In this document: piece by piece, positions 50,555 through 58,688 of the stretch | How positions within the stretch are numbered: the first letter of the stretch is position 1 | How the letters are laid out: each line of letters begins with the position of its first letter | Origin: DASRIA01 sp035650255 | GTDB lineage: Bacteria > Actinomycetota > Thermoleophilia > Solirubrobacterales > JBBDJG01 | Assembly: GCA_035650255.1 (NCBI GenBank) | Contig: DASRIA010000086.1 | Coordinates: 1-64,000, forward strand | Length of the DNA: 64,000 bases | Direction: 5' to 3' | Notes under the pieces: model-generated | Seen by the model: the letters and a program-made list of their open reading frames with translations, nothing else | Told to the model about the DNA's origin: nothing | The model's database searches: none | Position numbers and translations under genes: made by a program

Positions 50555-51550
50555 CTAGACGCCCGCCAGTTCCTGCGCCGCCCGCTCGGGCGGAACGATG
50601 TTCACATACTGGCCGGTGCCGAGCTCGAAGCCGGCCAGCCGCGTCAGCCGCGGGACCACGTCGACGTGCCAGTGGAAGTGCTCCGCGCCACGCGGCGCGG
50701 TGCGCACCCACAGGTTCAGCGGCGGCGGCGCTCCGAGCTTCGCGCTCAGCCTCCGGAGGCCCTCGCGCAGCAGGTCGAGCGCCGCAGGCTCCGACTCCGC
50801 GAAGCTCCGCTCGTGGCGGCGCGGCACGAGCTGTAGCTCGTACGGGCCGCGCGAGGCGAACGGCGCCAGCAGCACCGCATGGTCGTCGACCGCGACCACG
50901 CGCTCCCGGCGGCGCACCTCCTCCGTCAGCAGGTCGCACATCAGGCAGCCGCCCATGGTGCGGGAGTTGTGCGCGGTGAAGTGCTCACGCTCGCGCGCGA
51001 TCGCCGCCGGCACGCTGTCGAGCGCGTAGAGCTGCGCATGGGAGTGCTCGAGCGATGCGCCGGCAGCGTGACCCTCGTTCACCATCAGGTGCACGTAGGC
51101 GGCCTCGTGGTGGGCGGCCGACCGCTCGCGCCACCCCTCCATCGCGTGGCGGAACTGGTCTGCGTCCAGCGCGGTCATCGAGGCGACGTGGTGCGGAGAG
51201 TGCACGATCACCTCGTGCGAGCCCGTCGCCTTGCCCGCCAGGAACAGCTCCGGGTCTCCACGCCCCGGGTCGGCGTCGACGCCGTCACCTGAGGCGGGCT
51301 CGAGCAACGGATACTTGTTCGGCACCGCGCGGACCAGCCAGCCCGGCGAGTCCGGCGGGCCGCCGCCGGGGCGCAGGGCGTAGGTCTCGGGCGGGGTCCA
51401 GCTCTCGTGGCCTTCGCACAGCGGGCATTCCTCGCGCGCGGCGTCGTGCGCCTCCGACGACTCGAAGCTGAACGGCCGGTCCGCACGCGCGGGAGCCAGC
51501 ACGACGCGCAGACCCGTGAGCGGGTCGATTCGAAGCTCGGGCGCCGGCAT
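50555..51550 (-). CDS. galT: Galactose-1-phosphate uridylyltransferase family protein
   Basis: A 331-aa HIT-superfamily nucleotidyltransferase. The N-terminus has CPLCEGHESWTPPE with zinc-type cysteines, VPNKYPLLEP and VHSPHH, and the active-site HxHxQ is LEHSHAQLY; GAEHFHWHVDVVPR gives a second His cluster. It would exchange UMP between UDP-glucose and galactose-1-phosphate, though ADP-sugar forms of this family exist. It starts one base past the slipin stop; no galK or galE is near. Confidence 0.88.
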   Translation of the reverse strand: MPAPELRIDPLTGLRVVLAPARADRPFSFESSEAHDAAREECPLCEGHESWTPPETYALRPGGGPPDSPGWLVRAVPNKYPLLEPASGDGVDADPGRGDPELFLAGKATGSHEVIVHSPHHVASMTALDADQFRHAMEGWRERSAAHHEAAYVHLMVNEGHAAGASLEHSHAQLYALDSVPAAIAREREHFTAHNSRTMGGCLMCDLLTEEVRRRERVVAVDDHAVLLAPFASRGPYELQLVPRRHERSFAESEPAALDLLREGLRRLSAKLGAPPPLNLWVRTAPRGAEHFHWHVDVVPRLTRLAGFELGTGQYVNIVPPERAAQELAGV

Positions 51551-52321
51551 CTAGGTCGGGTTGCCCCGTCGTGCGCTTTCCAGGAAGGGCTTGATCAGGT
51601 CGATCGGCAGCGGGAAGATCGTGGTCGAATTGTGCTCCGAGCCGATCTCGAGCAGCGTCTGGAGGTAGCGCAGCTGGATCGCGGTCGGCTCCTTCCCGAT
51701 CACCGCCGCCGCCTGTGCCAGCTTGTCGGCCGCCTGGTACTCGCCCTCCGCCGCGATGATCTTTGCCCGTCGCTCCCGCTCGGCCTCCGCCTGGCGTGCC
51801 ATTGCGCGCTGCATCGTCTGCGGTATCTCGACGTCCTTGATCTCGACGGTCGTGACCTTGATCCCCCACGGCTCGGTCTGGTCGTCGATGATCCGCTGCA
51901 GCTCGTCGTTCAGGCGGTCGCGCTCCGACAGCAGCGTGTCCAGCTCGGCGCGGCCGAGCACGGCGCGCAGCGTCGTCTGCGCGATCTGCGAAGTGGCCAT
52001 CAGGTAGTTCTCGACCTGCACGATCGAATCGCTCGCGTTCACGACGTGGAAGTAACAGACCGCGTTCACGGACGCCGGCACGTTGTCGCGGGTGATCACC
52101 TCTTGCGGAGGGATGTTGAGCGTGACGGTGCGCAGATCGACGCGCACCATCCTGTCGATGATCGGGATCAGGAAGATCAGCCCCGGGCCCTTCTGGTCGA
52201 TCAGCCGCCCGAGCCGGAAGACGACCCCGCGCTCGTACTCCCGCAGCACGCGGATCGCGCTCGCCAGCACGATCACGAGGAAGAAGACGACGATGCCGAC
52301 TATGGTCAGGGCGACGGCCAC
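51551..52321 (-). CDS. SPFH/Band 7 protein (slipin/stomatin-like)
   Basis: A 256-aa membrane protein: one N-terminal helix (about 3-22), then REYERGVVFRLGRL and GPGLIFLIPIIDRMVRVDLRT, the Band 7 start, and a long helical Ala/Glu stretch (RQAEAERERRAKIIAAEGEYQAA). Such proteins form membrane microdomain scaffolds. It follows the NfeD gene by 15 nt, the classic slipin-NfeD pair. Confidence 0.95.
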   Translation of the reverse strand: MAVALTIVGIVVFFLVIVLASAIRVLREYERGVVFRLGRLIDQKGPGLIFLIPIIDRMVRVDLRTVTLNIPPQEVITRDNVPASVNAVCYFHVVNASDSIVQVENYLMATSQIAQTTLRAVLGRAELDTLLSERDRLNDELQRIIDDQTEPWGIKVTTVEIKDVEIPQTMQRAMARQAEAERERRAKIIAAEGEYQAADKLAQAAAVIGKEPTAIQLRYLQTLLEIGSEHNSTTIFPLPIDLIKPFLESARRGNPT

Positions 52322-52336
52322 GGAGGTGCGCCTAAT

Positions 52337-53635
52337 CTAGCGGGACGGGGACTCGGGGGTAACGGTGAGCGTGAGGCCGTTCACCTCGTGCACGACGACC
52401 GTCTGCCCCGGCTCGAGCGGCTGGTCGCTCGTCACCCGCCACAGCGCGCCTTTCACGAACGCGTGGTCGGCCGAGCGGACCACGCCGTGCGCCCCGATCA
52501 GCTCCTCCGCGCCCGTATGGACGTCGCGGTGCCGGGTCTGGACCGCCTTGCTCGCGACCCACACGAAGAAGCTGCCGAGCAGCGCCGCCGTGAAGATCAC
52601 GATCGGCACCGACACCTCGAACGCGTCGCTGTCGGTGTCGAACAGGAGCAGCCCGCCGAAGGCGAGCGAGACCACCCCGCCGATCGCGAGCGCTCCGTGG
52701 CTGACGATGAAGGCCTCGGCCACGAACAACCCGAACGCGAGCACGATCAGGAGCAGCCCGGCGACGTTGATCGGGAGCTGCGCAAGCCCGAAGAGGGCCA
52801 GGATCAGCGACACGGCGCCGAGCGCTCCGGGCAGGATCATGCCCGGGTTGAAGAGCTCGATCCCGATCAGGATCGCGCCCAGCGTCAGCAGCAGGAACAC
52901 GGTCGTCGGGTTGACGAGCAGCTCGAGTGCCTCGAACTTGAAGGGCACGTCGCGCGATTCGACGCGCGCGCCGGTGGTCTCGAGGCGCTGCGCCTTCGGT
53001 CCCTTCACGCGGTAGCCGTCGAGCGCCCGTATCAGGGCCTCCTGGTCCTGCGCCACGATGTCGACCAGCCCGCGGCGCTCGGCTTCGGTCGCGGTCACGT
53101 TGACCGCGTCTTGCACCATGCGCGCGGCCAGGTCGCCGTTGCGGCCGTGGCCTTCGGCGAGCGCGCGCACGTATGCGGCCGCGTCGTTGCGCACCTTGCG
53201 CCCGAGGACTTCGTCCTGCTCGCCGCCGCCGAGCGAGATCGGCGTCGCGGAGCCGATGTTCGTCTCCGGGGCCATCGCCGCCACGTCCGCCGCCTGGGTG
53301 ATGAAGAGGCCCGCCGAAGCCGCGCGGGCTCCGTTCGGAGAGACGTAGACCACCACCGGCATCGGCGCGGCGAGGATGTCCTTCACGATCTCGCGGGTCG
53401 AGTCGTCCAGGCCACCCGGCGTGTCGAGCCGGAAGATCACGAGCTCTGCGCCGTCCTGCTCGGCGTCGCCGAGCGCCTCGTCGACCCACGCCGCAGAAGC
53501 CGGATTGATCGTCAGGTCGAGCGCGACGGACTGCACCAGCGGGCCGCCCGCCGCCCCGCCGCCGGTCTGCGCCGCGGCGAGGCCGGCGAACAGCAGGCAG
53601 ATGGCCGCGGCAAGTGCGATCGCGCTCCTGCGCAT
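52337..53635 (-). CDS. NfeD-family membrane-bound serine protease (long form)
   Basis: A 432-aa protein: signal sequence (AIALAAAICLLFAGLAAA), a ClpP-like domain with VIFRLDTPGGLDDSTREI and a SPNGARAASAGLFI-type nucleophile region (Ser in ARAASAG), four membrane helices at about 235-345 and a C-terminal NfeD OB-fold. It should cleave the C-terminus of its slipin partner encoded next. Long-form NfeD with slipin is common in bacteria and archaea. Confidence 0.93.
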   Translation of the reverse strand: MRRSAIALAAAICLLFAGLAAAQTGGGAAGGPLVQSVALDLTINPASAAWVDEALGDAEQDGAELVIFRLDTPGGLDDSTREIVKDILAAPMPVVVYVSPNGARAASAGLFITQAADVAAMAPETNIGSATPISLGGGEQDEVLGRKVRNDAAAYVRALAEGHGRNGDLAARMVQDAVNVTATEAERRGLVDIVAQDQEALIRALDGYRVKGPKAQRLETTGARVESRDVPFKFEALELLVNPTTVFLLLTLGAILIGIELFNPGMILPGALGAVSLILALFGLAQLPINVAGLLLIVLAFGLFVAEAFIVSHGALAIGGVVSLAFGGLLLFDTDSDAFEVSVPIVIFTAALLGSFFVWVASKAVQTRHRDVHTGAEELIGAHGVVRSADHAFVKGALWRVTSDQPLEPGQTVVVHEVNGLTLTVTPESPSR

Positions 53636-53645
53636 GACATGCGGA

Positions 53646-54236
53646 TTATCCTCCTGCGCCCTTGCGGGCGGCTGCGATGGCGTACTCGCGCACGTCGTCC
53701 GCCAGCGCCGCCTCAGAGGCGTAACCGCCGGGCTTCGTGTAGATCTGCTCGCCGCGACGGTCGTAGAACGTCGTGATGGGGAAGTTGCGCTCCAGCCCCA
53801 GCACCTTCGCGATCTCGCTGTCGGGGTCCAGGAAGCTGGGGTACGGGAGCGGGATCTCCTCCAGGAACTTCTCCGCCGGCTCGCGCGCGTCCTCGGAGTT
53901 CACGGCCAGAAACGCCACCTGCTTACCGCGCTTCATGACCTGCCGCTGGAAGAACGGGAACTCGTGCCGGCAGGGCCCGCACCACGAGGCCCACTTGTTC
54001 ACCACGACCGGATAGCCGCGGAGGTCAGCGAGCTGACGGCGAAACGCCTCCGGGCCGCCGCCCACGAGCGCTCCGGGCCGGCGGTAGAGCCGGGCGAGCG
54101 GAGCCGGGGCTCCGGCCAGCGCGCGCTCGAAGTCTGCCTGGGTCGCGGCGCTGCGCGGCTCGTCCGATCCACAGCTTCCGGCGAGCGCCACCAGCGCGAT
54201 CGCACAGACGAGCGTCACTGTGGGTCGTGTCTTCAA
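53646..54236 (-). CDS. TlpA-like thioredoxin-fold lipoprotein
   Basis: A 196-aa envelope protein with a lipoprotein signal (VCAIALVALAGSC) and a TlpA/ResA-type domain: VVNKWASWCGPCRHEFPFFQ with the CGPC redox pair, NSEDAREPAEKFLEE and FPITTFYDRRGEQ with the cis-Pro (NFPITT). It may reduce or oxidise thiols in secreted proteins or apocytochrome c. The start is TTG 54236, before the signal; GTG 54218 is an alternative. It lies 10 nt upstream of nfeD in the same transcript. Confidence 0.9.
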   Translation of the reverse strand: MKTRPTVTLVCAIALVALAGSCGSDEPRSAATQADFERALAGAPAPLARLYRRPGALVGGGPEAFRRQLADLRGYPVVVNKWASWCGPCRHEFPFFQRQVMKRGKQVAFLAVNSEDAREPAEKFLEEIPLPYPSFLDPDSEIAKVLGLERNFPITTFYDRRGEQIYTKPGGYASEAALADDVREYAIAAARKGAGG

Positions 54237-54529
54237 AGTCGAGGGACGGCTCGCGGGCGGTGCATGTGCACGGGAGCGCCCAGCCTGCCTGGGAGCCGAA
54301 AATAGCGCACCCACGGCGCCGCGGCGCCGAGGCGGGGCGGTCATCCGGCGCCGGCACTGCTTTAATACACGTGTACCGTGCCTGCGGGTGGGGAGACCCG
54401 GGATCGGGTTGCTCATTGCAGGCCATGGAGGACTGCCGTCGGGATCAGTACTCGGCGACGGCAACAGGGACGAGCGTTGCAGCCGCCGTCGATCGTGTGG
54501 CGGCCTCCAGTAATCCGACAAGCCTCGAT
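54237..54529. promoter_or_regulatory. Divergent intergenic region with two palindromes
   Basis: This 293-bp gap between the leftward TlpA gene and the rightward helicase gene is the longest in the window. It carries the perfect palindromes GGCGCCGCGGCGCC (54315-54328) and TACACGTGTA (54366-54375); next to the latter is an AT-rich TTTAATAC that could be a -10 in either direction. I see no gene or RNA in it; two long frames run through it only as extensions of flanking frames. Confidence 0.4.
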
Positions 54530-57055
54530 ATGGCTGACACCACTGAAGTGGCCGAGAAGGTCGCGCCTATCCCATCGCGCGAGGAGCTCGCACGCGTGGA
54601 GCAATTCACGCGGGAGCCGTTTGCGCCCGATCCGGACGCCCTGCGCCCCGGGTCGGCGCGTCGCCGTGCGCTCGATGCCGCGCTCGCGGAGATCGAGAGC
54701 GGCCGCGAGGTCCCGAGCATCGAGTGGCGCCAGCAGTACTCCTTGCTGCTCGGGCTCGAGCGGCTGCTGGCCGACGAGGAGCCGAAGCTGGTCGACGGCA
54801 CGGTGCTCTCGGCCCACCAGGTGGACGCCCTGTCGGGAACCCTCACGGCCCTGATCGCCGAAGCCGAGCGCCAGAACGGCAACGGCGCGGCGGTGCTCCC
54901 GGACCTCGAGGACCTCGAGGACGAGGAAGAGGACGAGCCGGACGAGGATGACGAGCCGGACGACGAGGAAGAGGACGAGCCGGAGGACGAGGACGAGGCG
55001 GAGGACGCCCAGGCCTGGGACGACTCCGAGCTCTCCCAGAACGGGCGCGGCCAGTACGACGAGGAGGAGCAGCTCCCCGAGCAGCCCGAGGACCCGGGCG
55101 CCGCTCGCCGCTTCTGGTTCGAGCACGCGACGGGTGCGGGCAAGACAGTCGCCGCGCTCGGCTTCGTAGAAGGCTCGCGCACCGGCGGCACGCTGATCCT
55201 CACCCACCGCCGCAACCTCGTCGAGCAGTTCCTCGGCGAGCTGCGCGACCGCGGCTACTCCAACCGCATCTCGCCGCCGCTGCTGCGCGACCAGGACCGC
55301 GGCGACGGGCCTGTGACGGTCGAGACCTACCAGTGGTTCGTCCGTAACGCCGGCAACGTCTCGGACGCGTACACGATCGTGATCTGCGACGAGGCCCACA
55401 CCGCGCTGGGCGAGAAGACCAGCGCGTCGATCCGCCGCTGGCTGGGCCCCGTCTTCATCGGCATGACGGCCACGGGTGCGCTGATCGCGCGCCACGTCAC
55501 CGACCTCTTCCCGACGCAGACGAGCCGGTTCGATCTCGCACAGGCTGCACGCCGGGGCGTGATCGCCCCGCTGCGCTGCGTGCGAATCCCGCCCGCCGGT
55601 GACGTGCGCACTCTCGCGAACGTGCCGCTGCGCAAGGGCGAGGTGGACCAGGACTTCGACCAGGAGGAGCTGGCCGCGCTGCTCGACCAGGGGCCTTTCA
55701 ACGCCGCGGTCGCCGACCTCTACCGCGTGCGCTTCAAGCATCTGCCCGGCATCGTCTACAGCGCGGGCGTCAAGCACGCGCACAACGTCGCGAAGGCCTT
55801 CAAGGACGCAGGCATGAAGGCCGAGGCCGTTTCCGGCGAGACACCCAAGCGGGAGCTGGCGCGCATCCTGGCCGCGTTCGAGCGCGGCGAGATCGACGTG
55901 CTGGTGAACGCGATGCTGCTGGCCGAGGGGTGGAACTCACCCCGCGCGACCGTGTGCATGCACCTGGCGCCCACGGCCTCGCGCCGCGTCTACCAGCAGC
56001 GCGTCGGCCGTGTCACCCGCCGGCACCCGGGCAAGGAGGCGGGCATCGTCGTGGACTTCGTTCACCCCGCCACCACCCACGACGAGCCGATCGTGACTCT
56101 GCACAAGCTGCTCGACCGCGACGTCTACCGCGGCGGCGCGATCGTGGTGGGCCCCGTGCGCCGCGGCCGCGGGCGCCGCCTGCGCGTCGAGCGCCGGATC
56201 GTCCCCGTCACGAGCGACCCGGAGCGCCGGCTGCGCGTGTTCGAGCGCGAGCTGTGGCGGATCGCCGTCGAGTACCTGTTCCCGGACGAGCAGCACGCTT
56301 GGGCCGCACTGGCCGGCGCGCGCGTCGCGGCGAACGGCTGGCGGCGCGCCAAGACGACCATTCATCACGACGCGGGCGGCGAGCTGCGCCGCCGGTTCCT
56401 GCTCAGCTGCATCCAGCGCAACCGCAACGCCCAGCTGCGCCAGCGGGCGCTCGCGGAGATTGCCGTGCGGCGTGATCCGGAAGGCTTCGACCTCGCCGTC
56501 GACATCATCGGCACGTGGTCGCGGGAGGAGCGCCGCGAAGGCTCGCGCATCCTCCTGCAGGCACTCGCCGAGCGGCGCATCGGCCGCCGCGACCAGGCTC
56601 AGGCCTGGCTCTGGCGCCTCGCGGAGTACTCGCGCGACGCCCACGAGGAGTACGCGGTGCAGCGCTGGCCGGAGACGAAGCGCCTGCTGGGACTGCTCGT
56701 CAACTCGTCCGGCCCGGCCCACGGGCGCAACGCCCGCCGGCTCGTGCACGCGGCGCGCAAGCACGACCGGCGCCTCGCGGCCGCCCTGCTCGCCTCGGCC
56801 GTCGCGCACACGCCGGAGGCCGAGGAGGTGCTGCGCGGCGCGCGCAACAGGATGGCGCGCAAGCCGTCTGCGCTGGCGCGGGAGCTGGTGCGCAACTTCC
56901 CCAAGGGCAAGCGCCGCGGCAAGAAGCAGCGCAGCGGCGACGGTGGCCGCCGGGGCGGGCGCAAGAACGCGCCTGCGACACCCGAGATCACCGAGGAGCT
57001 GGGTCCCGAAGAGCTGCCCGAGCTCGAAGAGGTCGAGGACTCCGAAGCGGCCTAG
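54530..57055 (+). CDS. SF2 DEAH-type helicase with acidic insert and C-terminal basic tail
   Basis: An 841-aa protein starting at ATG 54530. A Q-like motif LSAHQVDALSGTL is near 95-107. An acidic stretch of Asp/Glu repeats occupies about 125-165 with further acids to 190. Walker A FEHATGAGKTVAAL is near 198-210, DEAH in VICDEAHTALGE near 287, motif III GMTATGA, and motif VI QQRVGRVTRRHPGKEA near 490. A helical Arg-rich domain of about 300 residues follows, then a basic tail (GKRRGKKQRSGDGGRRGGRK) and an acidic tip. It unwinds or translocates on nucleic acid; its pathway is unknown. Confidence 0.88.
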   Translation: MADTTEVAEKVAPIPSREELARVEQFTREPFAPDPDALRPGSARRRALDAALAEIESGREVPSIEWRQQYSLLLGLERLLADEEPKLVDGTVLSAHQVDALSGTLTALIAEAERQNGNGAAVLPDLEDLEDEEEDEPDEDDEPDDEEEDEPEDEDEAEDAQAWDDSELSQNGRGQYDEEEQLPEQPEDPGAARRFWFEHATGAGKTVAALGFVEGSRTGGTLILTHRRNLVEQFLGELRDRGYSNRISPPLLRDQDRGDGPVTVETYQWFVRNAGNVSDAYTIVICDEAHTALGEKTSASIRRWLGPVFIGMTATGALIARHVTDLFPTQTSRFDLAQAARRGVIAPLRCVRIPPAGDVRTLANVPLRKGEVDQDFDQEELAALLDQGPFNAAVADLYRVRFKHLPGIVYSAGVKHAHNVAKAFKDAGMKAEAVSGETPKRELARILAAFERGEIDVLVNAMLLAEGWNSPRATVCMHLAPTASRRVYQQRVGRVTRRHPGKEAGIVVDFVHPATTHDEPIVTLHKLLDRDVYRGGAIVVGPVRRGRGRRLRVERRIVPVTSDPERRLRVFERELWRIAVEYLFPDEQHAWAALAGARVAANGWRRAKTTIHHDAGGELRRRFLLSCIQRNRNAQLRQRALAEIAVRRDPEGFDLAVDIIGTWSREERREGSRILLQALAERRIGRRDQAQAWLWRLAEYSRDAHEEYAVQRWPETKRLLGLLVNSSGPAHGRNARRLVHAARKHDRRLAAALLASAVAHTPEAEEVLRGARNRMARKPSALARELVRNFPKGKRRGKKQRSGDGGRRGGRKNAPATPEITEELGPEELPELEEVEDSEAA

Positions 57056-57063
57056 GCGCTGAG

Positions 57064-57114
57064 CGAACCTTCGCGAGTTACACCCGACAGGTGGGTGCGA
57101 AGCGCGAAAGTTCG
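57064..57114. terminator. Composite hairpin between convergent helicase and birA genes
   Basis: CGAAC-TTCGCG pairs with CGCGAA-GTTCG (one C/A mismatch), enclosing an inner CACCC/GGGTG stem. It fills the 62-nt gap between the stops at 57055 and 57118 and probably terminates both strands. Confidence 0.55.
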
Positions 57115-57117
57115 GAG

Positions 57118-57891
57118 TCAGCGCTCCAGGTGCACCTCGGCGTCGACCCGCAATCGCTGCCCGTCGTCGGTGAAGACAACCAGCGCGCCGTCCTCCTCGA
57201 TTCCCTGCGCCTCGCCCGATAGCGGCTGCCCGCCCTGGGTCCACGCGATGCGTTTCCCATAGAGGGCATCCCGCTCGCGAAAGGCGGCCAGCACGCGCTC
57301 CGGCGCGCGCAGGGCGTCGATCCAGGCCGCCAGGCGCTCGAAGACCGCATCGAGCGCGCGGCCGCGGTCGACCGGTGCACCCGTCGCGATGCGCAGCGAC
57401 GTCGCGATCTCGCGCAGCTCGGGCTCCAGCTCCTCCGCGGCGGTGTCGACGTTCAGGCCGATGCCGACGATCGCCCAGCCGTCCTGGGGGCGGGACTCGA
57501 TCAGGATGCCCGCGGCCTTTCGGCCTTCGATCCAGACGTCGTTGGGCCACTTGACCTCGCATCTGACCTCGGCGACCGCTTCGCACGCCTCGCACACGGC
57601 CAGGGCAACGGCCAGCGGGAGCAGCTCCGTCCGCGTGCGCTCCGCCCGCACCAGCACGGAGAGCGTGAGTGCGCGGCCGGGCGGCGCGGACCACCTGCGG
57701 CCCTGGCGACCGCGGCCGGCGGTCTGGTGCTCGGCCAACACGACGGTGCCGTGCGGCGCTCCGCGCAGCGCCAGCTCGCGTGCGCGGTCGTTGGTCGAGC
57801 CCGTCTCGGTGAGCTGCACGAGCGGCCCGCCGAGCGGCCCGCTGCCCGGTCGCGGTGCGATGCGCCGCGGTTGGCTCAGTGATCGTCGCAC
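57118..57891 (-). CDS. birA: Biotin--[acetyl-CoA-carboxylase] ligase
   Basis: A 257-aa enzyme that activates biotin and attaches it to carboxyl carrier proteins. GSTNDRARELA, the biotinyl-AMP loop GRGRQGRRW, and KWPNDVWIEGRKAAGILIES are all present, followed by the small SH3-like C-terminal domain. It lacks the N-terminal helix-turn-helix, so it does not repress biotin genes. GTG start overlapping the previous gene by 16 nt. Confidence 0.94.
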   Translation of the reverse strand: MRRSLSQPRRIAPRPGSGPLGGPLVQLTETGSTNDRARELALRGAPHGTVVLAEHQTAGRGRQGRRWSAPPGRALTLSVLVRAERTRTELLPLAVALAVCEACEAVAEVRCEVKWPNDVWIEGRKAAGILIESRPQDGWAIVGIGLNVDTAAEELEPELREIATSLRIATGAPVDRGRALDAVFERLAAWIDALRAPERVLAAFRERDALYGKRIAWTQGGQPLSGEAQGIEEDGALVVFTDDGQRLRVDAEVHLER

Positions 57892-58688
57892 GGCTGGAGC
57901 AGCAGCTCCGCTTCGGCCCCCACCCCGAGTGCGCCGGTCGCGCTGCCCTGGTTCACGGCGACCGCGATGCGGCCGGAGGAGTCTTCGAGGATCACCGCCT
58001 CCCGCTCGCCGACGTCGGAGAACGTGCGCGCATAGACGGCCGATCCGGTGCGGCGGCTGGACAGCACCTCGAGACAGTCACCGATCTCGAACCCCGCCTC
58101 CCGCATGTCGGCGGAGCGGACGTTGAGCTCGAGGTTGCCGAAGCGGTCCACGGCCACGACCCGCGTGCGGATCCGGCCGTCCGACAACTCGGGGGGCGGC
58201 AGCTCCAAGCGGTGCAGCGTACCGGGGTCCATCGCTCGCCCGGCCTCCCCGAGCGCAGCGCCGAGCGCCAGGTGTGCGGCCACCGGCGCGAACAGGTCGC
58301 GGCCGTGAAAAGTCGCGGAGACCGGTTCGAGCCGATGGGGGCTCTGCCCGACGTCCACGGCCTCCACCACTCCGCCGCAGGTCTCGGCGGCGGGCCAGAG
58401 CAAGCCGTTGTCCGGCCCCACGAACATGTTTCCGTCCGCGGCCCGGATCGCCACCGCGCGGCGCTCGCCGCCCACGCCGGGGTCGACCACCGCGATGTGC
58501 ACGCCCTGAGGGAGATATGGAACGGCCCGCTGCAGCGACAGCGCACCGAGCCGCACGTCGTGGCGCGGGATGTCGTGTGTCACGTCGATCACGACTGCGC
58601 CCGGTGCGATCCGCTGCACGACGCCGTGGCACACGCCGACGAACTCGTCGCCGTGTCCGTAGTCGGAGAGGAATGAGAGCGGCAGCAT
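57876..58688 (-). CDS. S-adenosylmethionine hydrolase (SAM hydroxide adenosyltransferase, DUF62)
   Basis: A 270-aa member of the fluorinase/chlorinase-like family that generally hydrolyses SAM to adenosine and methionine. Motifs are FLSDYGHGDEFVGVCHGV, IDVTHDIPRHDV, HIAVVDPGVGGERRAVAI and FGPDNG-like MFVGPDNGLLW, with VDRFGNLELNV later. ATG 58688 overlaps the previous stop by one base (TGATG); TTG 58691 is an alternative. Its place in a heme/siroheme operon rich in SAM-using methylation is suggestive. Confidence 0.88.
   Translation of the reverse strand: MLPLSFLSDYGHGDEFVGVCHGVVQRIAPGAVVIDVTHDIPRHDVRLGALSLQRAVPYLPQGVHIAVVDPGVGGERRAVAIRAADGNMFVGPDNGLLWPAAETCGGVVEAVDVGQSPHRLEPVSATFHGRDLFAPVAAHLALGAALGEAGRAMDPGTLHRLELPPPELSDGRIRTRVVAVDRFGNLELNVRSADMREAGFEIGDCLEVLSSRRTGSAVYARTFSDVGEREAVILEDSSGRIAVAVNQGSATGALGVGAEAELLLQPCDDH

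Noticed and set aside
51407..53776. A 789-codon open frame on the + strand
   Set aside because: Antisense to galT, slipin and NfeD genes, which all have clear families; Arg/His/Asp-rich filler with no domain.
54904..55080. GAG/GAC-rich repeat considered as a DNA tandem repeat or CRISPR-like array
   Set aside because: The repeats are irregular, have no spacers and encode a continuous acidic protein segment.
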